Assembly: GCF_001278945.1 (NCBI RefSeq)
Contig: NZ_LGRV01000003.1
Span: 1,054,001 to 1,118,000 of the forward strand
DNA from: Lysinibacillus contaminans
GTDB taxonomy: Bacteria > Bacillota > Bacilli > Bacillales_A > Planococcaceae
Reading direction: 5' to 3'
DNA: 64,000 bases
Of the stretch, positions 24,982 through 32,907 are shown piece after piece (position 1 is the stretch's first letter; the number at the start of each line of letters is the position of its first letter). The notes under the pieces were generated by a model, which made no database searches, was not told the DNA's origin, and saw nothing but the letters and a program-made list of their open reading frames with translations. Made by a program: the position numbers and the translations under genes.

Positions 24982-25611
24982 ATGAAAATAGCAGTTATCG
25001 GTGCATCAGGGAAAGCAGGACAAAAAATCGTTGGAGAAGCACTTAATCGTGGACATGAAGTTACAGCCATTGTTCGCTCAACTTCAAAAGTAAAAGAAGA
25101 AATTACGGTGCTTGAAAAAGACGTATTTACATTAACGCAAGAAGATGTGAAGGGCTTTGATGTTGTGGTTAATGCCTTTGGTGCAGCTCCAGGGCAAGAA
25201 GAATTACACGTGAAAGTAGGACGTCATTTAATTGAAATCTTTTCTGGAATTGACACAAAGTTAGTAGTTGTCGGTGGTGCAGGTAGTTTATTTGTGGATC
25301 CGGAAAAAACAGTGCGTGTAATGGATACACCAGATTTCCCAGAAATCTATTATCAAACTGCGAAAAATCAGGGTGAAAACTTAAAAGATCTACAAGCTTC
25401 ATCTATCACATGGACATTTGTTAGTCCGTCAGCTTTCTTCGATCCAGAAGGTCCGCGTACAGGCAATTACACAGCGGGTATCGATCACCTATTAGTGAAT
25501 GCTGAAGGTGAAAGCTATGTCAGCTATGCAGATTACGCAATAGCGGTAGTTGATGAATTAGAAAATCCAAAACATATAAACAGTCGATTTACAGTAATAT
25601 CAAATAAATAA
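24982..25611 (+). CDS. ywnB: NAD(P)-binding reductase/epimerase-like protein (YwnB-like)
   Basis: The 209-residue Rossmann protein starts with the dinucleotide motif IGASGKAGQKI and belongs to the atypical SDR group of NmrA/YwnB type. It has VVNAFGAAPGQE, VVGGAGSLF and TWTFVSPSAFFDPEG motifs common to this group. It may reduce quinone-like or flavin-like substrates; the exact reaction is unknown. It starts at ATG 24982 with AGGAGG upstream. The second YwnA-type palindrome lies just before it, and a 12-bp terminator follows. Confidence 0.85.
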   Translation: MKIAVIGASGKAGQKIVGEALNRGHEVTAIVRSTSKVKEEITVLEKDVFTLTQEDVKGFDVVVNAFGAAPGQEELHVKVGRHLIEIFSGIDTKLVVVGGAGSLFVDPEKTVRVMDTPDFPEIYYQTAKNQGENLKDLQASSITWTFVSPSAFFDPEGPRTGNYTAGIDHLLVNAEGESYVSYADYAIAVVDELENPKHINSRFTVISNK

Positions 25612-25621
25612 GTATGCAAGA

Positions 25622-25663
25622 AATAAGCTTGGTGCAAAATAATGTACCAAGCTTATTTTGTTT
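25622..25663 (+). terminator. Terminator after ywnB
   Basis: A perfect 12-bp stem (AATAAGCTTGGT at 25622-25633 with 25646-25657) is followed by TTGTTTT. Confidence 0.85.
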
Positions 25664-25754
25664 TAGAAATCATCAATCTAGCTAAAATAATTACCCGTAA
25701 AAACAAAAAAACAAGGTAATTTTGCATAAACTTAGTTATGTAAAAAAGCAACAG

Positions 25755-25783
25755 TTTACAATACGCCTTTAATTAGCTACTAT
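25755..25783 (+). promoter_or_regulatory. Sigma-A promoter of aspA
   Basis: TTTACA (25755-25760), 17 bases and TACTAT (25778-25783) lie 35 bases before aspA. TATAC and GTATA arms overlap the start point and could be an operator. Confidence 0.6.
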
Positions 25784-25817
25784 ACATAAGAAGTATACAT
25801 AAAGGGAGACTTAACTA

Positions 25818-27236
25818 ATGTCCACATTACGACTTGAAAAAGACTTTTTAGGGGAACGTGCTTTACCGAAAGAAGCATATTACGGTATTCAAACGCTTCG
25901 TGCAACAGAAAACTTTCCAATCACAGGCTACACGATTCATCCTGCATTGATTACAGCAATGGGGGTTGTTAAAAAAGCAGCGGCGCTTGGTAATATGGAA
26001 GTAAATCTACTACAAAAAGACATCGGTAATGCGATCGTTGAAGCCGCGCAGGAAGTTATTGAAGGCAAATGGCATGGTCAATTTATCGTGGATCCGATTC
26101 AAGGAGGCGCAGGAACTTCTATTAACATGAACGCAAATGAAGTTATCGCAAATCGTGCCCTTGAGATTTTAGGAAAAGAAAAAGGGGACTATCAAACAAT
26201 TAGTCCAAATAGCCACGTGAATATGTCTCAATCGACAAACGATGCATTTCCAACAGCAATCCATATCGCCGTACTTAATTTAGTAGATGAACTACTGGTT
26301 ACTATGGAGAAGATGCAAGCGGTGTTCCAACAAAAAGCGGAGCAATTCGCGCACGTTATTAAAATGGGACGCACGCATTTACAAGACGCTGTGCCAATCC
26401 GTCTTGGGCAAGAATTTGAGGCGTATAGCCGTGTTATTACTCGTGATATCCAACGCATTCGTCAAACACGTCCAAACTTATATGATGTCAATATGGGTGC
26501 AACGGCTGTTGGAACAGGGTTAAATGCCTTCCCAGACTACATTAAATCTGTAGACGAGCATCTTGCTGAAATTTCTGGTTTACCACTAAAAGGTGCAACA
26601 CATTTAGTTGATGCTACACAAAACACAGATGCGTATACAGAAGTATCAAGTGCGCTAAAGATTTGTATGATTAATATGTCTAAAATTGCGAACGATCTTC
26701 GTTTAATGGCATCTGGTCCACGAGCAGGTTTAGGAGAAATTATTTTACCAGCTCGTCAACCAGGGTCTTCGATTATGCCAGGGAAAGTAAATCCAGTCAT
26801 GCCGGAAGTGCTAAACCAAGTAGCATTCCAAGTAATCGGGAATGACCAAACGATTTGCCTTGCATCAGAAGCAGGTCAATTAGAGCTAAACGTTATGGAA
26901 CCAGTACTTGTCTTTAACTTAATCCAGTCGATTAGCATTATGAATAATGTATTCCATGCGTTTACGGAAAACTGCTTGAAAGATATCGAGGCAAACGAAG
27001 AACGCATGAAGGAATATGTAGAGAAGAGTGTAGGCGTGTTAACAGCTGTAAACCCACATATCGGTTATGAAATAGCAGCTCGTATTGCACGTGAAGCAAT
27101 TTTATCAGGTCGCTCGATTCGTGAACTTTGTATCGAAGACGGGGTCTTAACAGCTGAGCAATTGGATCTAATATTAGACCCATATGAAATGACGCACCCA
27201 GGAATTGCTGGGGCAAGCATGATGAAATTTAAATAG
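25818..27236 (+). CDS. aspA: Aspartate ammonia-lyase
   Basis: AspA deaminates L-aspartate to fumarate. The 472-residue enzyme has the fumarase/aspartase signature GSSIMPGKVNP at 316-326, including the catalytic serine loop, plus SQSTNDAFPTAIH (138-150) and GRTHLQDAVP (184-193). The N-terminus LEKDFLGERALPKEAYYG is aspartase-like rather than fumarase-like. It starts at ATG after AAAGGGAGA and is monocistronic, with its own promoter and terminator. FumC remains a less likely alternative. Confidence 0.92.
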   Translation: MSTLRLEKDFLGERALPKEAYYGIQTLRATENFPITGYTIHPALITAMGVVKKAAALGNMEVNLLQKDIGNAIVEAAQEVIEGKWHGQFIVDPIQGGAGTSINMNANEVIANRALEILGKEKGDYQTISPNSHVNMSQSTNDAFPTAIHIAVLNLVDELLVTMEKMQAVFQQKAEQFAHVIKMGRTHLQDAVPIRLGQEFEAYSRVITRDIQRIRQTRPNLYDVNMGATAVGTGLNAFPDYIKSVDEHLAEISGLPLKGATHLVDATQNTDAYTEVSSALKICMINMSKIANDLRLMASGPRAGLGEIILPARQPGSSIMPGKVNPVMPEVLNQVAFQVIGNDQTICLASEAGQLELNVMEPVLVFNLIQSISIMNNVFHAFTENCLKDIEANEERMKEYVEKSVGVLTAVNPHIGYEIAARIAREAILSGRSIRELCIEDGVLTAEQLDLILDPYEMTHPGIAGASMMKFK

Positions 27237-27246
27237 TTTTGAAGAT

Positions 27247-27282
27247 AAAAGTGCTTCTGCTAACAATAGAAGCACTTTTATT
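27247..27282 (+). terminator. Terminator after aspA
   Basis: The arms AAAAGTGCTTCT (27247-27258) and AGAAGCACTTTT (27268-27279) form a perfect 12-bp stem. Confidence 0.88.
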
Positions 27283-27689
27283 AATTTTATTGGATAAATG
27301 TTGGATTAGAAAAAGGTTCGTTCAAAACAAGCCCGAAAACGTTAACTTGATAAATTGAAAAAATTAATAGTGAAAAATCCCATTGTACGTGAAAAATGTG
27401 ATAGTGCGTTACTAGAAAAGCAAAATGGGCTTAACAATCGATACCTTACATATCGCCAAACTGCTTCCAATATCGGCTCGATGAAAGCATATTGAACAGA
27501 TTATCCGACGCTAAATTTTGTGAAATAATAATACTGCCGTCACCTCGATTTATTTGTTAACTAAAGCCATTGCATCGAAAATGCAAACAATAAACCTACC
27601 ATAAACCTTCAAAAGTGTACAAGAAAAAGTTGGAGAAAAAGATACAGCGATGAATTGATCAGTTTTTTGCCAGAAAGATTTAGTATTTG
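27283..27689. other. Intergenic stretch
   Basis: No gene or clear signal is seen in these 400 bases. They border the TetM-like gene fragment at 27690. Confidence 0.4.
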
Positions 27690-27812
27690 ACGTTTAAGGG
27701 CATGATTATCAAAAAAATGTATCCTGGTGATTGACCTGACCCTGAACTTGGATGCTATTTGTGTGGTAAAGAAGCTGCTCCGAGAAGCAAGAACGTCAAT
27801 TGTATTAATCAT
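27690..27812 (-). pseudogene. Degenerate 5' fragment of a TetM/EF-G-like gene
   Basis: This left-strand segment aligns with the first 50 or so codons of the intact GTPase gene ending at 34854. Both begin ATG-xx-xx-ACxATTGxxGTTxxTxG (TIDVLA here, TIGVLA there). Both then share EQLLYHTNSI exactly, followed by QGQVNHQDTFF here against RGRVDHQDTYL there, and DNHALKR here against DNHAIER there. About 25 bases encoding the P-loop (HVDAGKTT) are missing, and at least two frame changes are needed, so it cannot work. It is a partial ancient duplicate about 7 kb from the parent. Confidence 0.75.
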
Positions 27813-28007
27813 AAAATCCACATTTCTATCTTTTGTCGACCTTTATTGTAACAGGGATTTTCTAAAATGATTTCATGTACGATTAATAGCCTTTGTGATG
27901 AGGTAATGCTAATATATCAATGATTATTGTCGAATGAATAATTTTGTGCAATTGCCACAAAAAATGAGTTGTGCTATTCTAAATTTTATAACAATATATT
28001 AATTTAC

Positions 28008-28180
28008 TTCATTGGTGCGAATGTCTTTAGACATTTGCTTAAAAGGGAAATCGGTGCAAATCCGATGCTGTCCCGCAACTGTAAATGGGGAGTCTATACA
28101 ATATGCCACTGTAGCAAAGCTATGGGAAGGCGTATAGATGATGAACCTAAGCCAGGATACCTGCCAATAAGAGCAACACA
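28008..28180 (+). ncRNA. Cobalamin (B12) riboswitch
   Basis: The aptamer hallmarks are in order: TTGGTGCGAA, AAAAGGGAA, GGTGCAAATCCG, the B12-box region GCTGTCCCGCAACTGTAA, and AAGCCAGGATACCTGCC. It lies directly upstream of a FecCD/BtuC-type importer operon. Cobalamin binding is expected to switch the operon off. Confidence 0.93.
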
Positions 28181-28195
28181 TTTACATAGAACCAC

Positions 28196-28272
28196 GAGGA
28201 TGGTTGTAGTGACAGGGCAAAGAAGCCTATTATTTCACTATGACATCCTCTTGTAAACAAGGGGTTTTTTTT
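28196..28272 (+). promoter_or_regulatory. Riboswitch expression platform: antiterminator and terminator
   Basis: The terminator stem CCTCTTGT (28247-28254) with ACAAGGGG (28257-28264) is followed by eight Ts. GAGGATG (28196-28202) can pair with CATCCTC (28244-28250), which takes away the left half of that stem. The two foldings exclude each other, as needed for transcription control. Confidence 0.75.
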
Positions 28273-28303
28273 ATGCCCATTTTTAATAAGAGAGGAGAGC
28301 ACT

Positions 28304-29362
28304 TTGAAAAATTCAACAACAAGAACTATAACCCTACTCTTATTAGTTTTGACTGGTGTTGTTCTAATATCTATGACGTTAGCGATTATGGTAGGCTCTG
28401 TGTCAATTACACCTAGTATTGTATGGCGTATTATTTTAACGCACATCCCATTTAATCCATTTGGCATTACAGCGGATTGGAGTCGCTCGCAGGAAATCAT
28501 CATATGGCAAATTCGTACGCCACGCGTTGTACTTGCCATGATAGTAGGTGCTGGACTTGCTATTTCAGGGGCTGCCATTCAAGCTTTGGTTCGCAATTCA
28601 ATCGCGGACCCCTATATTTTGGGCGTATCATCCGGTGCATCTGTAGGGGCGACATCTGTAATTTTACTTGGTGCTTTTTCATTTTTAGGTATGTATGCGC
28701 TATCATTTGCTGCTTTTATAGGGGCAACGATAGCAGTACTTATCGTGTTTTTCTTGGCTCGGGTGGAGGGACGAATTTCAGTGATTCGACTATTATTAGC
28801 TGGAATTGCCGTGTCACTAGTGTTGTCGGCATTGACAAATTTTATGTTGATGATGACGAAGGAAGAGGGCGGCATAAAGGCTGTGATGTATTGGATGATG
28901 GGAAGTCTGGCTGGAGCGAAATGGGTGAATTTAACGATTCCATTCATCGTTTTAATTGTCGTTTATGTCATTTTACGTCTCCATACACGTCATTTGAATT
29001 TACTGTTAGTTGGCGAAGAATCTGCTGCTACGCTCGGTGTTAATTTAGAGAGATTTCGATTGCTACTAATAGTATTAATTTCGCTATTAACAGGTGTCCT
29101 TGTTGCAGTAAGTGGAGCAATTGGCTTTATTGGCCTGATTATTCCACATATCGCACGCATGATTGTCGGCTCAAATTATAGGTTTGTACTCCCGGTCAGT
29201 GCATTAATTGGTGCAATATTTTTAATATGGGCAGATGCAGCTGCGCGCATTGTGATTGCACCTGAGGAAATGCCAATTGGAATTATAACTGCTTTATGCG
29301 GATGCCCATTCTTTATATGGATGTTGCGTAAACAAATGTATTCTTTCGGGGAGGAGAATTAA
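28304..29362 (+). CDS. Cobalamin-type ABC transporter permease (BtuC/FecCD family)
   Basis: The 352-residue permease has about ten membrane helices. Family motifs include RTPRVVLAMIVGAGLAISGA, NSIADPYILGVSSGAS, and GAIGFIGLIIPHIAR, with TLGVNLERFR as the ATPase-coupling helix. It imports cobalamin or cobinamide with the following ATPase and binding protein. It starts at TTG 28304 after GAGAGGAGAGC. The upstream cobalamin riboswitch makes B12 the likely substrate rather than a siderophore. Confidence 0.9.
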   Translation: MKNSTTRTITLLLLVLTGVVLISMTLAIMVGSVSITPSIVWRIILTHIPFNPFGITADWSRSQEIIIWQIRTPRVVLAMIVGAGLAISGAAIQALVRNSIADPYILGVSSGASVGATSVILLGAFSFLGMYALSFAAFIGATIAVLIVFFLARVEGRISVIRLLLAGIAVSLVLSALTNFMLMMTKEEGGIKAVMYWMMGSLAGAKWVNLTIPFIVLIVVYVILRLHTRHLNLLLVGEESAATLGVNLERFRLLLIVLISLLTGVLVAVSGAIGFIGLIIPHIARMIVGSNYRFVLPVSALIGAIFLIWADAAARIVIAPEEMPIGIITALCGCPFFIWMLRKQMYSFGEEN

Positions 29363-30136
29363 ATGGTATTTGTAGCAAAAAACCTTTCGTTTGCTGTGCA
29401 ACAGTCGGAAATTTTAAAAAATGTTTCTGTACATATTCAAGAACGAGAGTTTGTTGGCTTAATCGGGCCAAATGGCAGCGGAAAATCGACCCTATTAAAA
29501 AATATGTATCGAATGCTACAACCTCAAGATGGAGAAGTATTTTTATTTAATGAAAATATTTACAAACAACCTGCAAAAGAAATAGCGAAGCAACTGGCTG
29601 TAGTAGGGCAGGAAACACCAGTGCTATTTGAGTTTACTGTTAAAGATCTAGTTGCAATGGGACGTACGCCACATAAAAGGCTTATGGAAGTAGATACAAG
29701 AGAAGACATTGCAATTGTCGAGCAATCGATGCAGCAGGCAGGTGTACTACATTTAAGTGAGCGTAGCTTTAGTTCATTATCCGGTGGGGAGAAAAAACGA
29801 GTCATTGTTGCAAGGGCATTGGCACAACAGGCGAAGGTCATGGTATTAGATGAGCCAACGAATCATTTAGATATTCAGCATCAACTCCAGCTCATGGATT
29901 TGATACAGAGCTTGCCGATTACGGTCATTGTAGCCTTGCATGATTTAAATATTGCTGCAACTTATTGCGATAAAATTTATGTTTTAAAGGACGGAGAAAT
30001 TGTAGCGTATGGGACACCATTCGAAGTATTAACTCCCTCATTGTTACAAAGGGTGTTTGGTGTTCATGCGGAAGTAAGCGTACATCCGGTCACGAAAAAG
30101 CCCCACATATTTTATATATCCGAGCAATTTTTATAG
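29363..30136 (+). CDS. Cobalamin-type ABC transporter ATP-binding protein
   Basis: The 257-residue ATPase has Walker A GPNGSGKST, Q-loop GQETP, signature LSGGEKKRV, Walker B VMVLDEPT and the switch histidine in ALHDLN. It energises the permease encoded immediately upstream; the ATG is adjacent to the permease stop codon, with GGGGAGGAG as ribosome site. It is part of the riboswitch-controlled operon. Confidence 0.92.
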   Translation: MVFVAKNLSFAVQQSEILKNVSVHIQEREFVGLIGPNGSGKSTLLKNMYRMLQPQDGEVFLFNENIYKQPAKEIAKQLAVVGQETPVLFEFTVKDLVAMGRTPHKRLMEVDTREDIAIVEQSMQQAGVLHLSERSFSSLSGGEKKRVIVARALAQQAKVMVLDEPTNHLDIQHQLQLMDLIQSLPITVIVALHDLNIAATYCDKIYVLKDGEIVAYGTPFEVLTPSLLQRVFGVHAEVSVHPVTKKPHIFYISEQFL

Positions 30137-30319
30137 TTAGTTAAGGGTTCTTAAATTTGGCTCTACACCAAAGTCTGTACTTGACAGCAAATTCCACTGC
30201 AGGCGGACGCGTTCCATGTGCTTACTAACTAGTAGGGTTTATTTTTAGTAAAGTACATGCTTTGGTAAGGAACCTTAGATTTTTTTCAAAATATTTTTGA
30301 CACAAAAGGAGAAATAGAC
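30137..30319. other. Gap with a possible remnant of the palindromic repeat
   Basis: TTCCACTGCAGGCGGACGCGTTCC near 30190-30213 resembles, in reverse orientation, the GCGGAAAGCGTCCGCC core of the Bacillales repeat noted at 16700 and 17308. It separates the ATPase and binding-protein genes. No other feature is seen. Confidence 0.3.
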
Positions 30320-31318
30320 ATGAAGACATTTAAAAGCGTGTGGCTTGTTCTTGCAATCGCAATGTTAAGTATTTTGGCGGCTTGTGGTAATGAGGAAAAA
30401 CAAGATTCAGCATCGCATAGTGAGCAAGTGGAACCAGCCAAAGCTGGCGCAACGGAAGTAACGATTGAAAATAATGGGACGACACAAGTTTATACGGAAG
30501 CACCTAAAAAAGCCATTAGCTTAAATCAACATGTAACAGAAATAATGCTAGCATTAGGCTTAGAGGATTCAATGGTCGGAACAGCATATTTAGATGATGC
30601 AATTTATGCACCGTTACAAGCGGCATATGAAACGATTCCAGTTTTAGCTGAGCAATACCCAACAAAAGAACAGGTGATTGATGCAGAAGCAGACTTTTTA
30701 TATGCTGGTTGGAAAAGTGGATTTAGTGAGAAGGGTATTGGCACACCAGAAGAACTAGAAGCACTGGGTATTCACACATATTTACATACGTCATCAAGTA
30801 TTACAAATCCTGCGTTAGAAGATATTTTCGAGGATATCCAAAATATTGCCAAGATATTCGGGGTAGAAGAGCGTGGTGAAGAATTAATTGAGCAAATGAC
30901 AAAAGACGTAGAGGACATTCGTACGAAGCTTCCACAAGGAGTGGGTGATTTGCGTGTCCTTGTATTTGATAGTGGAGAGCAAGAAGTTTTCACTGCCGCA
31001 CAAAATTTCATGAATGAACTTGTGACAGTGGCAGGTGGGAAAAATATTTTTGGTGATGTTGAATCTGGTTGGGCAACTGTTTCAAAAGAAGATGCAGTAG
31101 AGCGCAACCCTGAAGTGATTGTTGTCATTGACTATGGTTCAACAACTGCTGAAGAAAAAATAAATTTCCTGAAAAATGATCCTGCATTAAAAGAAACAGT
31201 TGCGGTATTAAACGAACGTTTTGTTATTTTACCACTTTCAGCAGCATCTGAAGGTGTTCGTGCAGCTGAAGCAATTCAAATTTTGGCACAAGGGTTTTAT
31301 CCAGATAGCTTTCAATAA
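30320..31318 (+). CDS. Cobalamin-type ABC transporter substrate-binding lipoprotein
   Basis: The 332-residue protein has a lipoprotein signal with lipobox LAAC and a class III (BtuF/FhuD-type) binding fold. Motifs include KKAISLNQHVTEIMLALGLED and NPEVIVVIDYG, with the long linking helix between. It captures B12 outside the cell for the permease and ATPase encoded upstream. The start is ATG after AAAGGAGAAAT. A short repeat-like gap separates it from the ATPase gene, but it is probably still in the same transcript. Confidence 0.88.
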   Translation: MKTFKSVWLVLAIAMLSILAACGNEEKQDSASHSEQVEPAKAGATEVTIENNGTTQVYTEAPKKAISLNQHVTEIMLALGLEDSMVGTAYLDDAIYAPLQAAYETIPVLAEQYPTKEQVIDAEADFLYAGWKSGFSEKGIGTPEELEALGIHTYLHTSSSITNPALEDIFEDIQNIAKIFGVEERGEELIEQMTKDVEDIRTKLPQGVGDLRVLVFDSGEQEVFTAAQNFMNELVTVAGGKNIFGDVESGWATVSKEDAVERNPEVIVVIDYGSTTAEEKINFLKNDPALKETVAVLNERFVILPLSAASEGVRAAEAIQILAQGFYPDSFQ

Positions 31319-31324
31319 TGAAGT

Positions 31325-31352
31325 GAAGCTAGCCATGTGCGAGCTTCTTTTT
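31325..31352 (+). terminator. Likely terminator of the B12 importer operon
   Basis: GAAGCT (31325-31330) and AGCTTC (31342-31347) form a short perfect stem followed by TTTTTC, directly after the binding-protein stop codon. Confidence 0.6.
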
Positions 31353-32172
31353 CAAAAGATAAAGGATAACTTTATAGTGATGTCTAGTCAATCTCTTTGC
31401 GATTTGCTCGCGCTAGCAATAATAATAGAGTTGATTTTCATTTCAGACTTGTGGTCAGCTGGATGCATTCAAAAAATTGCGCATGCATTTTGCTGACATA
31501 GATTTCAAACACCAAGACAGCAAATTAGCAGAATTGATATACGACTTAAATATAAATAAGTGCCAAATGGGGAGGAAAGTCCTGATTGGCACATATTTTG
31601 AAATAAGTTGTATGTCAAAATCGATGCTTTTCAAAAAGTCGATTTTTTTTGAGCACCAGTAAAAATAATGGATGATTTTTTAAAGCGGAAGGTGCTACAG
31701 AGAAGCTGTTAAAAGGTATAGCGAAGAAAAACGATCTGCATCCGCTGCCGACACTCGCCTCGTTTTAGTACCAAGACACGAGATGAAACCGTCTAGTTTT
31801 TACGTGAATAGTACAGGTTTTCAGCTTGTTTGACCATGAAAATCATCAGTCCATTGTCCTAGTCGTTTTTTTATTTACGATAGGGAACGGTAAAAAGTGC
31901 TGCGATTGAAGGCGGTTCTTAGTCATTTTTCGTTCGTTTTCGTATCAAAAATGTCGATTTTTTCATGATGATGATTATGAAAAAAATATTTCAAAAGCTC
32001 TCATTTGAATTAAAAAGATGATTCATCATATGTGATTCTTGCGGAGGCCAAATGTATCTTGAATATTATAATGAGCTACATGGCATCGCATACAGATGAT
32101 CGGATCTCCAACAAAGTAAATAGGACCGGCCATGTTATTGCCCGGTTTCTCTAAATCACAGGAGGGGAAACG
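31353..32172. other. Long intergenic stretch with hairpins
   Basis: No gene is supported here. A terminator-like hairpin AAAATCGA (31617-31624) with TCGATTTT (31639-31646) ends in a T-run. A second pair, GTGCCAA near 31560 with TTGGCAC near 31586, and an ACCGG...CCGGT stem near 32125-32147, just before the next gene, are further structures. The last could be a leader element of the sirohaem-type gene. Short frames here lack ribosome sites. Confidence 0.4.
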
Positions 32173-32847
32173 TTGACAACAAATGCATTTAATCATAATA
32201 TTCCAGAAAAAACATTTGCTAAGTTAAACAGTGAAGGCGAATATACACGTATTGCTGTAAGTCCCGGCATTATCAACAAGCATTATACACCAGCACAATT
32301 TCAAAAAATCGCGGAAGTAGTCGGAGAGGGTGGGGCAATTAAATATTCTGCGTCTTACAGTATCCTACTCTCCGTTCCCACGGTAGATTTGATAAGGGTG
32401 AAGCAAGAGCTGGAACAGGCTGGTATATATATTGCGCAACAAGGAATGATTGTTGCGATGAAGGCTTGTGATTTTTGTGATGGCGATAAGATGGAAGCGG
32501 CAGCGATTACGGAGGAACTGTTTCGTCAATTTGAAGGGATGAGAGTTCCAAGTAGGCTTCGCATGAATATGAACGGTTGTGCTTCAGCTTGCTATAATGC
32601 CATGTATGATGATATTGGGCTTGTTTATCAGAAAGAAAGCTTTGATGTGTATTTAGGGGCTGTTCCTATGGGGAAAAATGCGCAAGCTGGAGAATTATTT
32701 GCCAAAAGAGTACCTGTGCAGCATATTGAAAATCTTTTACAGGAAATTATCATGTTCTATAAAGAATATGCCCGTCATGAAGAACCATTTCACAAATTTT
32801 ACAAAAGAACAAAAACGGCAAACTATTGGCAAAAGCTAATAAATTAA
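32173..32847 (+). CDS. Small nitrite/sulfite reductase-like Fe-S/sirohaem domain protein
   Basis: This 224-residue protein looks like one half of a nitrite/sulfite reductase: a ferredoxin-like half domain (about 25-95), then a 4Fe-4S/sirohaem domain with cysteines in KACDFCDGDK and NGCASACYNA. Full reductases are two to three times longer with both halves, so this single-repeat form probably works alone or as a dimer; its electron donor and substrate are unknown. The start is TTG 32173 after AGGAGGGG. A monocistronic gene; assimilatory sulfite or nitrite reduction is only one option. Confidence 0.75.
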   Translation: MTTNAFNHNIPEKTFAKLNSEGEYTRIAVSPGIINKHYTPAQFQKIAEVVGEGGAIKYSASYSILLSVPTVDLIRVKQELEQAGIYIAQQGMIVAMKACDFCDGDKMEAAAITEELFRQFEGMRVPSRLRMNMNGCASACYNAMYDDIGLVYQKESFDVYLGAVPMGKNAQAGELFAKRVPVQHIENLLQEIIMFYKEYARHEEPFHKFYKRTKTANYWQKLIN

Positions 32848-32907
32848 AGGGATGCCCCGAAAAGAGACACCCCCATTTTTTTCAATAATTCAGTTTATAA
32901 TTAGGGT

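Noticed and set aside
27969..28256. A 95-codon gene on the right strand
   Set aside because: It runs through the cobalamin riboswitch aptamer and expression platform.
31221..31662. Two short frames after the B12-binding protein gene
   Set aside because: The first overlaps that gene in another frame, and neither has a ribosome site or protein-like composition.
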